Positions 36,309-45,172 are shown, counted from the stretch's first letter. The stretch: 64,000 bases of DNA from Streptomyces pilosus (GCF_014649835.1 NZ_BMTU01000005.1:434001-498000); one strand, 5' to 3'. Numbers and translations are program-made. The notes: generated by a model from the letters alone, not told the origin.

Positions 36309-36625
36309 GCTGCCTCCCTATCTGGTGCGGTCCCGGCGTCGGGTCGCGCTCGTTCCGGGCGGGGTGGGCGGACCCGCCCTCGTCGTGTGCCGGGAGAGGC
36401 CTCTTCCCGCGCCGTCCGCCCCGGTCGGCCGCGGACGATCCCGCCGGCCGGCCCGGCGTCCGCCCCCTTCGATGAGCCACCCGGGGGAACCGGCGGGCCC
36501 GGGGCCGTGAGCGGTGGCCGGAAAAGGCCGCTCGTGAACAGACTGAGGGTCGCGTCCGTGCTCGTCGCCCGACACGGGGTACCCCAGCGGCGCGCGAGTC
36601 CCCCTCACCCCCAGGAGGCAGCCCC
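36309..36625 (+). promoter_or_regulatory. Promoter region of the ferritin-like gene, possible SigB-type -10
   Basis: 317 bp. GGGTAC (36577-36582) matches the -10 of Streptomyces SigB-type stress promoters (GGGTAT/C), 44 bp before the start codon; a good -35 (GTTT-like) at the right distance is not clear. CAGGAGG before the ATG is a strong ribosome site. Nothing else is evident in the region. Confidence 0.4.
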
Positions 36626-37825
36626 ATGACGTTCAATCCCCTCGAACAACGGGGCATCCCACTGGACCGCCAGCTGCGCAGCTGGCGCGAGCTGAACGTG
36701 GACCCGATCGACCCGGACCACTGCGACCCGTACACCCGGTGCCGGATCATCACGATGAACGGGATCGAGGTCGAGGCGATCCTGTTCAGCCACCAGCTCG
36801 CCCGGCACACGCCCGATCCCGAGATCAAGCGGCAGCTGGCCCGGGTGCGCTACATCGAGGCGCAGCAGCAGAAGGTCGTCAACTGGCTGCTCCCGGGCGT
36901 CTCCTCGGTGCTGGAGACCACCATCGCCTACGAGCAGGTCGCGGTGGACCTGACGGCGTGGGTGGCGCGGATGGAACCGGACCCGTACCTGAAGCAGGCG
37001 TACCAGTTCGGTGTGCTGGAGGACTTCGACCACCTGTACCGGTACGCGAACCTGTACGAGATGATCGAGCACCGCAAGGCGGAGTCGATCGTCGACAACC
37101 TGACCGAGGTCATGCCGGGCCGGCCCACGCGGTTCCACCACCGCGACCCGGTCGACAACGTGCGGGACCCGTACGCCAAGGACGAGACGAACCCGCTGTC
37201 CAAGCTGCACGCGCTGACGATCATGTCGGCGGAGCAGCAGACCATGAACTTCTACATGAACACCGGCCCCACCTACATGGAGCCGATCGCCCGTCAGCTC
37301 TACCAGGAGATCGGGCTGATCGAGGAGGAACACGTCACGCACTACGAGTCCCTCGTGGACCCGGGTGAGACGTGGTGGGAGCAGCTCGTCAACCACGAGT
37401 ACAACGAGTGCTACCTGTACTACTCCTTCATGGAGCAGGAGAGCGACCCCAAGGTCAAGGCGATCTGGGAGCTGCACCTGAACATGGAGCTGGAACACCT
37501 GCACGCCGCCTGCGACCTGATGCGCCGCCACGACGGGCGCGACCCCGCCTCGGTGCTGGCCCCCGAGCTGCCCGACGTGCTGACCTTCGAGCCGAACAAG
37601 GGCTACCTGCGTGAGCTGCTGGACACCCAGATGGACCTGACCACGCTGGGTGCCGGCTACGTGCGCGAGGCGCACGAGCGGTTCGAGCGGATGCAGGAGC
37701 AGATCCACGGCGGGGAGGCGCCGCCGAGCGACCGGGTGATGACCGAGCACGACGAGATGTTCGGCCGCGAGTACCGCGTCCAGACCGAGGGCGAACACCC
37801 CGACCCCGCACAGCGCGAGAAGTAG
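36626..37825 (+). CDS. Ferritin-like helical protein
   Basis: A 399-residue, almost wholly helical protein. Repeated Glu-x-x-His and Glu/His clusters ('GVLEDFDHLYRYA', 'LIEEEHVTHYESLV', 'EYNECYLYYSFMEQE', 'LNMELEHLHAACDL') resemble the metal ligands of four-helix-bundle ferritin-like proteins. It contains about two bundles' worth of helices, larger than bacterioferritin (about 160) or Dps (about 180). A function in iron, peroxide or radical handling is inferred from these ligands and from the hemerythrin-like gene 12 nt downstream. Confidence 0.82.
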   Translation: MTFNPLEQRGIPLDRQLRSWRELNVDPIDPDHCDPYTRCRIITMNGIEVEAILFSHQLARHTPDPEIKRQLARVRYIEAQQQKVVNWLLPGVSSVLETTIAYEQVAVDLTAWVARMEPDPYLKQAYQFGVLEDFDHLYRYANLYEMIEHRKAESIVDNLTEVMPGRPTRFHHRDPVDNVRDPYAKDETNPLSKLHALTIMSAEQQTMNFYMNTGPTYMEPIARQLYQEIGLIEEEHVTHYESLVDPGETWWEQLVNHEYNECYLYYSFMEQESDPKVKAIWELHLNMELEHLHAACDLMRRHDGRDPASVLAPELPDVLTFEPNKGYLRELLDTQMDLTTLGAGYVREAHERFERMQEQIHGGEAPPSDRVMTEHDEMFGREYRVQTEGEHPDPAQREK

Positions 37826-37837
37826 GGGAGGACCGAC

Positions 37838-38428
37838 ATGTCCGAGCTGCGGACCCCGCACGCCGGGGACGACATGGCCGAGGACGACGACGTGGTCGCG
37901 CTGTTGATGCGCCAGCACGGTGACATCCGCAACCTCTTCGACGAGGTCGAGGCGGCCACGGGTGAGGAACGCCGTGACGCGTTCCGTCGCCTGGTGCGGC
38001 TGCTGGCCGTGCACGAGACCGCCGAGGAGGAGGTCGTCCACCCCTTCGCCCGGAAGGGTTTCCCCGGCGGCGAGCAGGTGGTGAAGGACCGGCTCGCCGA
38101 GGAGAAGGCGGCCAAGGAGACACTCGCCGCCCTCGACGAACTGGACACCGACGACCCGACGTTCATGCCCCAGCTGCTCAAGCTGCGCAGGGACGTCCAG
38201 GAGCACGCGCGCGCCGAGGAACGCTACGAGTTCACCCACATCCGCCGCAGCGCCGACGTCACCGGGCTGGCCGCGATGGCGAAGGCGATCAAGGCCGCTG
38301 AGGCCATGGCCCCCACCCGGCCGCACCCGGGCGTCGAGTCCGGCGCGAAGAACATGGCCCTGGGACCGGTCGCCGCCCTCATGGACCGCACCAAGGACAC
38401 CGTCCGCAAGGCCATGGGCAAGGGCTGA
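37838..38428 (+). CDS. Hemerythrin-like (HHE domain) protein
   Basis: A 196-residue protein with an HHE diiron domain: H27 ('RQHGDI'), H59 and E63 ('HETAEEE'), H68, and H123 with E127 ('EHARAEERYEF'). Residues 140-196 form a basic, Ala/Met-rich tail ('MAKAIKAAEAM') that may be amphipathic. Such domains bind O2, NO or iron. AGGGGAGG precedes the ATG; the gene is in an operon with the ferritin-like gene. Confidence 0.9.
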   Translation: MSELRTPHAGDDMAEDDDVVALLMRQHGDIRNLFDEVEAATGEERRDAFRRLVRLLAVHETAEEEVVHPFARKGFPGGEQVVKDRLAEEKAAKETLAALDELDTDDPTFMPQLLKLRRDVQEHARAEERYEFTHIRRSADVTGLAAMAKAIKAAEAMAPTRPHPGVESGAKNMALGPVAALMDRTKDTVRKAMGKG

Positions 38429-38543
38429 CGGCGCTTTCCCCCCGGCCGGGCGGCACACCCGCCGGGCCGGGCCGGGCCGGGACGCGGGCCCGGTTGCCCG
38501 GGGCCGGTGTTTGTCCCCCGCCGCCGGGGAAACCCAGCGTCGC

Positions 38544-39545
38544 ATGAGCAAGAAGCCGGCTCGCCGCCGTACGGGCCAGAACCGGATGCTGTGGCTGCTC
38601 GACACCATCGAGCGTGATCCCAGGGCGGACGCGGCGATCGACAAGCTGATCAGGGGGGTGCGGGCCCTCCCGCTGGGCCGCGCCCGGGACGCCCTGCACG
38701 GCAGGTGGCTCGGTCATCCCCTGCATCCCCTGATGGTGCAGGTGCCGATCGGCAGCTGGATGTCCGCCGCCGTGCTCGACCTGTGGCCCGGCCGGTCCCG
38801 CGAGGCCGGTCTCCTCGTGGGCGTCGGACTGGCGGCGGCCGGTCCCGCCGCGCTGGCGGGGGCGGTCGACTGGGCCGAGCTGCGTCGCCCGCAGACCCGG
38901 GTGGGCCTGGTGCACGCCGTGGCCAACGCGACGGCCGTGGGACTGTACGGCGCCTCCCTCGTCTGCCGTCTCGCCGGACGGGCCCGAGCGGGCCGCGCGT
39001 ACGGCTTCCTCGGGCTGACGGCGGTCGGTGCGGCAGGCATGCTGGGCGGCCACCTGGCCTACCGGCAGGCTTCCGGCGCCAACCACGCCGAGGAGGTTCC
39101 GTACGTCGTCGGCGGGGGCTGGCGCCGGATCGGCACGGTGGACGAGTTCCCCGCGGGCCGCCCCGTGCGGCGTGCCGTGGACGACGTGCCGGTCCTCGTG
39201 GTGCGCGAGATCGGCGGGACCTTCCACGCGCTGGCCGAGCGGTGCAGTCATCTGGCGGGTCCGCTGTCCGAGGGCACGGTCTCCGACGGCTGCGTCACGT
39301 GCCCCTGGCACGGCAGCGTCTTCCGGCTCTCGGACGGCTGGAACGTCCGCGGCCCCGCCACCGCGCCCCAGCCCGCCTTCGACACCCGTGTCGTCGACGG
39401 GCACGTGGAGATCGGGCTGCGCCGTGCGGACGGGCCGGAGACACCGGCCGGGCGTGGCGCGGACGCGGCGGCGACATGGGCGGGGGCGGACGGGGCACGG
39501 CCGCCGCGCCGGGAAGGGGACGAAGGACATGGGCGCACCGTCTGA
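38544..39545 (+). CDS. DUF2231 membrane protein fused to Rieske [2Fe-2S] domain
   Basis: A 333-residue protein. Residues 50-180 form a DUF2231 domain with about four membrane helices ('GHPLHPLMVQVPIGSWMSA', a possible heme-binding His pair at H58 and H61). Residues 185-295 form a Rieske domain with C234-x-H236 and C253-x2-H256 ('CSHLAGP', 'CPWHGS'). This fusion suggests electron transfer from a membrane donor to a [2Fe-2S] acceptor; the final partner is unknown. The ATG at 38544 is preferred to a start 33 bp upstream, whose added residues look non-coding. Confidence 0.9.
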   Translation: MSKKPARRRTGQNRMLWLLDTIERDPRADAAIDKLIRGVRALPLGRARDALHGRWLGHPLHPLMVQVPIGSWMSAAVLDLWPGRSREAGLLVGVGLAAAGPAALAGAVDWAELRRPQTRVGLVHAVANATAVGLYGASLVCRLAGRARAGRAYGFLGLTAVGAAGMLGGHLAYRQASGANHAEEVPYVVGGGWRRIGTVDEFPAGRPVRRAVDDVPVLVVREIGGTFHALAERCSHLAGPLSEGTVSDGCVTCPWHGSVFRLSDGWNVRGPATAPQPAFDTRVVDGHVEIGLRRADGPETPAGRGADAAATWAGADGARPPRREGDEGHGRTV

Positions 39546-40071
39546 CGGCCGGTTCGCGGAAGGTCTGCGGCGGCGGTGGCGACGCACCGAACGCACGTAC
39601 TCGGCGGGGGAGGACCGCCCGCTGCGCGGTTATCTGACCGCCATGGCGGCTTTCGGCGTGTACACGGCCGGGTGGGCGGCGGTGGTCGGGCTGCGCGGCC
39701 GCCCGCTGCCGGACCGGCCCGTGCCCTGGGACGTGGCGCTGACCGCGGTGGCCACCTTCCGGCTGAGCCGGCTGCTGAGCAAGGCGTCGGTGACCAGCCC
39801 CCTGCGGGCCCCCTTCACCACGTTCCACGGCCCGCAGGGACCGGCGGAGCTGCACGAGGAGGCGCGGTCCGAGGGCGCGAAGGACACGGTCGGCGAACTG
39901 GTGACGTGCCCGTTCTGCATGAGTGTCTGGGTGGCCTCGACGCTCACCGCGGGGCAGCTGCTCTGGCCGCGCGCCACCCGCACCGCCATGGGGGCACTGA
40001 CCGCGCTGGCCGGCGCGGACGCCCTCCAGCTGACGTACGGCGCGCTGTTGGACCGCACGACCGGCGACTGA
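39529..40071 (+). CDS. DUF1360 membrane protein
   Basis: A 180-residue protein with about three membrane helices. 'FRLSRLLSKASVTSPLRAPF' and 'LVTCPFCMSVWVASTL' (a CPxC motif in the membrane) define DUF1360. It overlaps the Rieske gene by 17 bases and has an AAGGGGACGAAGG site. The CPxC could bind metal or act in redox, which would fit the cluster; function unknown. Confidence 0.87.
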   Translation: MGAPSDGRFAEGLRRRWRRTERTYSAGEDRPLRGYLTAMAAFGVYTAGWAAVVGLRGRPLPDRPVPWDVALTAVATFRLSRLLSKASVTSPLRAPFTTFHGPQGPAELHEEARSEGAKDTVGELVTCPFCMSVWVASTLTAGQLLWPRATRTAMGALTALAGADALQLTYGALLDRTTGD

Positions 40072-40111
40072 CCGACCGCATGCCCCCGGAGGTGGGACGG
40101 CCGGCCTCTCG

Positions 40112-41128
40112 TCAGAGCGGCCGGCCGTCGACGATGCCGCCGGAAGGGGGCAGGAAGGTCACACCGAGGTCGTACCGCGCGATGCCGAAGGGCCGGAAAT
40201 CGGCGTCGGCGAGGACGCGGTAGAGGAACTCGGAGGTGGACATGTCGTACCGGTGCCACTGTTCGCCGTCGTCGGAGCGCACGAGGACGGGGTGCTCGCC
40301 GGGCCGCTCGGCATCGATGAGCCAGAAGTACCCGTCGGCCCATTCGGTGGATCCCCACCCGAGCAGTCCCGTGCCGCCCGGTGCGTAGACCGTGTAGGGC
40401 TCGACGGCGGAGGCGTTTCCCCCCGTGCTGTCCCGGTCGGCCGACAGCCAGGCGCGCCACTGTGCCATGAGGTCGAACGAGACGCCCTCGTCGCGTCCCA
40501 GGAAGTACACGGAGTCGCTGAAGACTCCGCCGCCGAACGCTTCGCACAGCTCCTTGTAGTCCGCCGGCAGCGTGACCCCCAGCTCCCCTTCGACCGCCGC
40601 CCAGTCGACGGGGATCCCGAGCGGTTCCCACCCGGTCAGGTCGATCACTCGCCGAGCCCACGTACGGGGATCCTCGGGCAGTGCGGTCACCACTTCCGCC
40701 GCGGTCGCCGCCCGGGGCCGTGCGGCGTCGCGCGCGTCCTCCCGGGAAGCCTCCTCCGGCGGTGGCGCGGGCCGCTCCGCCACGAGCACCACCAGGTGTT
40801 CGCCGTCTCCGGCGCGGACCGCACCGCAGCCGATCCATCGAGTGCCGGAGGCCCAGCCGCGCATCTCGACCAGTTCCCCGGTGAAGGGAGCCAGGAGCGG
40901 CAGCCCGCTTCGGCCGGTCACCGTCGGATCGACGTAACCGCCCATGGCGAGGTTGCGCAGCTGCCCGTACCGACGGCTGAGCTGTCGGGACAGGGCCGGG
41001 AGGCTGATGCCGCCGGACACCGCCAGGCATGCGTGCCCCGCCGGGTGCCCGGGCCGGCCGCACACCAATTCCCGCCCGCCCGGGCGGACCAGGGAGGTCA
41101 CGGCTTCGAGCAGTTCCTTCTCGTCCAT
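40112..41128 (-). CDS. SMI1/KNR4 (SUKH)-family protein
   Basis: A 338-residue soluble protein. The C-terminal 190 residues show the SUKH fold: 'VDWAAVEGELGVTLPADYKELCEAFGGGVF', then 'LLGWGSTEWADGYFWLID' and 'WHRYDMSTSEFLYRVL'. The N-terminal 140 residues are a separate domain starting 'MDEKELLEAVTSLVRPGGRELV'. SUKH proteins often act as immunity proteins to contact-dependent or secreted toxins; no toxin gene is next to it, and single SUKH genes are common in Streptomyces, so a housekeeping role is equally likely. Confidence 0.82.
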   Translation of the reverse strand: MDEKELLEAVTSLVRPGGRELVCGRPGHPAGHACLAVSGGISLPALSRQLSRRYGQLRNLAMGGYVDPTVTGRSGLPLLAPFTGELVEMRGWASGTRWIGCGAVRAGDGEHLVVLVAERPAPPPEEASREDARDAARPRAATAAEVVTALPEDPRTWARRVIDLTGWEPLGIPVDWAAVEGELGVTLPADYKELCEAFGGGVFSDSVYFLGRDEGVSFDLMAQWRAWLSADRDSTGGNASAVEPYTVYAPGGTGLLGWGSTEWADGYFWLIDAERPGEHPVLVRSDDGEQWHRYDMSTSEFLYRVLADADFRPFGIARYDLGVTFLPPSGGIVDGRPL

Positions 41129-41166
41129 GGCCGGTGAGTGAACCACGGGCCAGGGACAAGGGAGGG

Positions 41167-41949
41167 TCAGCGCAGGGTCTGCACCGCGTAGAGGGCGCCC
41201 ACGCCTGTGGCGAGGGTGCCGAGCAGGAGGCGGAGCGCGGTCTCGGGCAGGCGCGGCTGGAGGCGTGCGCCGAGGTAGCCGCCCAGGAGGCCGCCGGCCC
41301 CGCAGGAGAGGCCCAGCAGCCATTCGGGGGCGACGTCGCCCGTGGCGGTGAAGGAGAGCAGCGCGTAGGTCACGGCTCCGACGACGGAGGTCACGAAGGT
41401 GGAGGCCAGGGCGGCCGGGGCGACGGTGGCGACCGGTGTTCCGCGGCCCACGAGGATCGGGCCGAGTACGGAGCCGCCGCCGATGCCGTAGATGCCACCG
41501 GCGACGCCGACGGCCAGGGCCAGCGTCGTCGTCGTACGGGGTGAGGGTGGGTGCGGAGCGCGGGCCGGGGCGGGGCGCACGGTGCGCAGCCACAGCCACA
41601 GCCCGAGCGGCAGCAGCAGCGCGGCGACGAGGAGCCGGAAGACGCGCGGTCCGGGCACGGCGAAGACCCGGATCACGGCACCGACGACCACGCCGGGGAC
41701 GGTGCCGGCGACGAGCAGGCGGGTCAGCGGTCCGCCCAGTCGTCCGGCCCGCCGGAAGCGCACCAGCGCGCCGGGTCCTGCCACGATGTTGTAGAGCAGG
41801 TTCGTCGGGGTCACGGAGGGACTGGGCACCTCCAGCACACTGACCTGCACGGGCAGCAGGAAGACCGCTCCGGAGACGCCCACGGGTGCCGTGGCGACCG
41901 CGATCAGGAACCCGGCGGCGACACCGAGCAACCCCGTCGACCACTCCAC
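41167..41949 (-). CDS. Sulfite exporter TauE/SafE-family permease
   Basis: A 260-residue protein with about eight membrane helices in two similar halves ('PVGVSGAVFLLPVQVSVL' and 'GVAGGIYGIGGGSVLGPIL'), the TauE/SafE repeat. Family members export sulfite or organosulfonates or act as unspecified anion transporters. The GTG at 41949 is chosen after GGGGGTGG; the upstream frame extension is Arg/Pro-rich and unlike a membrane protein. Confidence 0.87.
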   Translation of the reverse strand: MEWSTGLLGVAAGFLIAVATAPVGVSGAVFLLPVQVSVLEVPSPSVTPTNLLYNIVAGPGALVRFRRAGRLGGPLTRLLVAGTVPGVVVGAVIRVFAVPGPRVFRLLVAALLLPLGLWLWLRTVRPAPARAPHPPSPRTTTTLALAVGVAGGIYGIGGGSVLGPILVGRGTPVATVAPAALASTFVTSVVGAVTYALLSFTATGDVAPEWLLGLSCGAGGLLGGYLGARLQPRLPETALRLLLGTLATGVGALYAVQTLR

Positions 41950-42134
41950 GACCACCCCCGGGGAAGACTCCGGACCGGGCGCCCCCCGCACCCGCGGACA
42001 CGTCCCGCGTGCGATCCAACCGCCTCCCGAGCCCGGGGACAACCGCTGTCGTGTCCTCCTGCCGAGGCCCCGGTGAGGGGTGGACGGTGGAAAAGGGGTC
42101 GAGAGACAACCGGACTCTCGCTGATCATGCAAGC

Positions 42135-42647
42135 ATGCCCCTGACAGTCACCCTGGCCCGAGTGGACGCCGACCTGGCGGCCGGGCGCGTGCCCGTGGCG
42201 CGTCAGCGTCTGCGCGGACTGGTCTCCTCGTACCCCACCGACCTGGCGCTCCGCCGTCGCCTGGCGGAGGTGTACCGGCTGTACGGCGAGCCCGCGGAGG
42301 CCGGGCGCTGGATGTACCTGGAGGAGGACCGGGACGAGGGCGAGACCGCCGCCTTCGAGGCGAGGTACCGGACGCCCCCGGAGCGAATGCGGGCGCTCGC
42401 GTGGCGTGGTGCCGAGGGTCTCGCCCCGTCCGGGTTCGCCGTGGAGCAGTTGACGGCGGTGCGGGCCGCTTGCTCCGAGGCTCTGGGGCGCCCGGTGGAC
42501 TGGGACTCGGTACCGTCCGCCCGGGACGACGGACCGGAGGCCGGCGGGGGCGGGTTGAGCGGCTTCCTGGTGGGAGCCGGTTGCCTGACCGTGCTGCTCG
42601 GCATGGTGGGGATCTGGGTGTACGGGTTGATCGCCCTGGTCGGCTGA
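42135..42647 (+). CDS. DUF6584 family protein
   Basis: A 170-residue protein: an N-terminal helical-repeat-like region ('ARVDADLAAGRVPVARQRLRGLVSSYPTDLALRRRLAEVYRLYGEPAEAGRWMYLE') resembling a short TPR stretch, and one C-terminal membrane helix (about 143-167). I recall this arrangement as DUF6584, common in Streptomyces. Cytoplasmic domain anchored by a tail; partner unknown. Confidence 0.82.
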   Translation: MPLTVTLARVDADLAAGRVPVARQRLRGLVSSYPTDLALRRRLAEVYRLYGEPAEAGRWMYLEEDRDEGETAAFEARYRTPPERMRALAWRGAEGLAPSGFAVEQLTAVRAACSEALGRPVDWDSVPSARDDGPEAGGGGLSGFLVGAGCLTVLLGMVGIWVYGLIALVG

Positions 42648-42677
42648 GCCGTCGCCCGGCCCTCGCTCGGCCGTGGG

Positions 42678-43025
42678 CTACTCGGCGGGCACGGCCTCCC
42701 GTACCGCCCGGGCGGTGGTGGACGGGTCGTAACCCTCCGGGACGCCGTCGACCATGATGATGTCGCCCGCGATGTGCCGCGAACGCAGCGGTGCGATCTC
42801 CTGGTACTCGGGCGAGTCCCACCAGGCCCGGGCCTCGGCGATCCCGGGGAAGCCGATCATCACGACGTGCCCGGGCCAGGTGCCCTCCTTCACCTCGTGC
42901 TGCGTGGCGTGCACGAGGAAGCGTCCACCGTACGGCTCGAAGGTGCCCGGGATGCGCTCCATGTACTCGGCGATCTCCGGGTGCGGGGCGGCCTCTTGCA
43001 GGTGGGCGATGACGTAGGCGGGCAT
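42678..43025 (-). CDS. DUF1330 domain protein
   Basis: A 115-residue dimeric alpha-beta-barrel-type protein. 'YVIAHLQEAAPHPEIAEYMERIPGTFEPYGGRFLVHA' and 'GFPGIAEARAWWDSPEYQEIAPLRSRHIAGDIIMVDG' are typical of DUF1330. No enzyme activity is established for the family. Confidence 0.9.
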   Translation of the reverse strand: MPAYVIAHLQEAAPHPEIAEYMERIPGTFEPYGGRFLVHATQHEVKEGTWPGHVVMIGFPGIAEARAWWDSPEYQEIAPLRSRHIAGDIIMVDGVPEGYDPSTTARAVREAVPAE

Positions 43026-43149
43026 GACGTCCTTCCGGTCGACGGGCTTCTCCGTACGCCGTGAGCATGGCAGGCCCGCCGCCCCGGGGTCGATGACCTG
43101 ACAGGTAAGCGGGCCCGCCCGCGCCGTCGGCCCCCGGTGCGGTGCCGGG

Positions 43150-43821
43150 TCAGCCGAGGGGGTTGGCGGTGTCGCGGAGGGTGGCGAGGGCCGGGGCGTA
43201 CATGCGGGCCTTGATGGTGCCGAGGGTGTCGCCGGCCTTGCCCACCAGGGACTGGGCGATCTCGATGGCGGTGGAGCGCACGGCGTCCTCGGGGACCGCC
43301 CGGTCGACGATGCCGGCGGTGGCGGCGTCGGCGCCGCCGTAGCGGCGGGCGGTCGTCATGCACTCGTGCGCGGTCTGCGGGGCCAGCCGGGACTGGATGA
43401 GGGCGGACATGCCGGGGGTGAAGGGGATGTCGATGTCCGCTTCGGGCAGGCACCAGTAGCCGCGGTCGGCGCGCATCACACGGAAGTCGTGGGCGAGGGA
43501 GAACATCGCGCCGGCGGCGAACGTGTGGCCCTGGAGGGCGGCCACCGTGACGAGCGGCAGCGACAGCAGCCGCGCGAACAGCTCGTGCACCGAGACGACG
43601 TAGTCGTGGTAGTGGTCGGCGTTGGCGAACAGCCACTCCAGGTCGAGTCCGTTGGAGTAGAACTTGCCGGTGGCGGCGGTGACCAGCGCGCGGGGGCCCT
43701 CCGCCTTCTCCACCTCGTCGAGTGCGGCGCCGACCGCGTCGATCCAGTCGGGGTGGAAGCGGTTCTCGCCGTCACCCAGATCCAGGACGAAGACGTTCTC
43801 ATGGCGGTCGAGCGACGGCAT
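43150..43821 (-). CDS. Enoyl-CoA hydratase/isomerase family protein
   Basis: A 223-residue crotonase-fold protein. The oxyanion hole is formed by 'KFYSNGLDLEWL' (53-64) and 'ALQGHTFAAGAMF' (95-107). E127 in 'LPEADIDIPFTPGM' occupies the place of the single acidic residue in delta3,delta2-enoyl-CoA isomerases, and the second hydratase Glu is absent, so isomerase is the better guess. TAGGAG gives a good ribosome site for the ATG at 43821. A TACT-N4-AGTA operator lies upstream. Confidence 0.9.
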   Translation of the reverse strand: MPSLDRHENVFVLDLGDGENRFHPDWIDAVGAALDEVEKAEGPRALVTAATGKFYSNGLDLEWLFANADHYHDYVVSVHELFARLLSLPLVTVAALQGHTFAAGAMFSLAHDFRVMRADRGYWCLPEADIDIPFTPGMSALIQSRLAPQTAHECMTTARRYGGADAATAGIVDRAVPEDAVRSTAIEIAQSLVGKAGDTLGTIKARMYAPALATLRDTANPLG

Positions 43822-43844
43822 GGCGACTCCTACGACGTGATGGT

Positions 43845-43858
43845 CTACTCGCCAGTAA
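43845..43858. promoter_or_regulatory. TACT-N4-AGTA operator upstream of the enoyl-CoA hydratase gene
   Basis: CTACTCGCCAGTAA, 24 bp before the start codon. The core TACT-N4-AGTA is the same as in the thiolase/reductase operator at 10513-10524, suggesting one acyl-CoA-responsive regulator controls both. Confidence 0.5.
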
Positions 43859-43916
43859 CTTACGGGTGGGTGAGGTACGGCGCAAGGCGCGGTGGGTCCC
43901 GTGACGTCGGGCCGCC

Positions 43917-44642
43917 TCAGGGAGCCGCCAGCCGGGCGTAGACCCCGCCTTCGGTGGTGCGGACGGTGACGTCGGGAGTGGAGCCGAGGGGGCCCGCGCC
44001 GGGTGCGGCGTCGGCGGTGGCGTACCAGACGCCCCACCCCGGGTCGCCGGACAGCTCGATGAGCTTGCCGTGGACGGTGCCGGAGGCCGTCTCGATCTCG
44101 ACAGTGGACGCGGTGCCCCTGCCGCCGTAGTACAGACCGGAGAGGTAGGCGCGGCCGTCCGAGATCTCCGACTGCACGGAGACACCCGGGGTGCCGAGGT
44201 CGATGTTGCCGCCCACCGCGCTGCGGAACTGCTCCAGGCCGGGCAGGGAGGGCGTGGTCCAGTGCTTGCCCTCGGCGGTGAGCCAGAGCCGGAAGCCCGG
44301 GGCGGCCGTCACCCGCTCACCGGGCGCGACGACGCGGGGCGCCGGACGGACGGAGGGGGCGGGCGAGGGGGACGCGGAGGCCGCCGGGGGTGTGGCGGGA
44401 GCCGGGCCGGGGCCCGTGCCCGGCCGTGCCACGAGGACCAGCGGGAGCAGCAGCAGGGCGCCTCCCGCGCCCAGCACGGTCGCTCGCCGCCTGTGCCTCA
44501 GTCGCCGGCCGCGACGCTGCACCGCGGCCAGCGGCACCCGGGAGGGGGTGACGTCGTGCGCCGCCTCGGCCAGTGCCTCGCGGAGCCGTCCGGCCCCGGC
44601 GCCCTCCGGGCCTGCGTCTGCTGCGGGTGCGCGGTCGGTCAT
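43917..44642 (-). CDS. Membrane-anchored partner of the ECF sigma factor (putative anti-sigma)
   Basis: A 241-residue protein: cytoplasmic N terminus (1-52, 'RLREALAEAAHDVTPSRVPLAAVQRRGRRLR'), one membrane helix (about 54-73), a Pro/Ala/Ser linker, and an extracellular domain (about 102-241). Its ATG overlaps the sigma stop codon (ATGA), the normal sigma/anti-sigma layout; the zinc anti-sigma HxxxCxxC motif is absent, so the role rests on context. The outer domain is almost the same as that of the secreted protein on the other side of the sigma gene (45257-45889). Confidence 0.85.
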   Translation of the reverse strand: MTDRAPAADAGPEGAGAGRLREALAEAAHDVTPSRVPLAAVQRRGRRLRHRRRATVLGAGGALLLLPLVLVARPGTGPGPAPATPPAASASPSPAPSVRPAPRVVAPGERVTAAPGFRLWLTAEGKHWTTPSLPGLEQFRSAVGGNIDLGTPGVSVQSEISDGRAYLSGLYYGGRGTASTVEIETASGTVHGKLIELSGDPGWGVWYATADAAPGAGPLGSTPDVTVRTTEGGVYARLAAP

Positions 44643-45172
44643 CGGCGGGCTCCGGAGGCTGCGAAGGCGGGGTGGGCGCGCAGGGCCGCGAGGCCGCGCC
44701 GGGCGTGGGTCTTGACGGTGCCGAGGGAGCAGTGGAGCAGCTCGGCGATGTCGGGCTCGGTGAGGTCGTCCCAGTAGCGCAGGACCAGGACCGTCCGCTG
44801 GCGGGTGGAGAGGGTGGCCAGGGCGTCCATGATCGCGGCGCGGTGCTCGACGGACTCGGCGTGACCGCCGGTGGGCTGGTGCACGCGTTCAGGGAGGAAC
44901 GGCATCAGCAGGTGGGTGACGCGTCTTCTGCGCAACCGGCTGAGGTTGTTGTTGACGAGGGAGCGCCGTACGTAGAAGTCGACCTCGTCGGGCGGGATGC
45001 GGCCCCAGCGGGCGTACACCTTGGCCAGGGTGGTCTGCACGAGGTCCTCGGCCTCGTGGAAGTCCCCGGTGAGCAGCAGGGCGGTGCGCACCAGACGGTT
45101 CCAGGCCGCGCCGGCGTAGACGGCGAAGTCGGGGCTCAGGGGGGAGGGTGCGGCTGTCTCGTCCTGCGGCAC
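44639..45172 (-). CDS. SigE-family ECF RNA polymerase sigma factor
   Basis: A 177-residue sigma factor. Region 2 spans about 20-85 ('FHEAEDLVQTTLAKVYARWGRI'), region 4 about 112-165 ('LSTRQRTVLVLRYWDDLTEPDIAELLHCSLGTVKTHARRGLAALR'). It lacks sigma regions 1 and 3, as ECF factors do. GTG start after AGAGGA. Middle gene of three: secreted protein, sigma factor, membrane partner. Confidence 0.93.
   Translation of the reverse strand: MPQDETAAPSPLSPDFAVYAGAAWNRLVRTALLLTGDFHEAEDLVQTTLAKVYARWGRIPPDEVDFYVRRSLVNNNLSRLRRRRVTHLLMPFLPERVHQPTGGHAESVEHRAAIMDALATLSTRQRTVLVLRYWDDLTEPDIAELLHCSLGTVKTHARRGLAALRAHPAFAASGARR

Noticed and set aside
40112-41128. SUKH protein as part of a contact-dependent toxin-immunity locus
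   Set aside because: No toxin, repeat protein or secretion gene is nearby; lone SUKH genes are common in this genus.
40112-42109. One long protein joining the SUKH gene to upstream sequence
   Set aside because: The frame stays open through the TauE/SafE region but its sequence there is Arg/Pro-rich; the real SUKH gene starts at the ATG at 41128.
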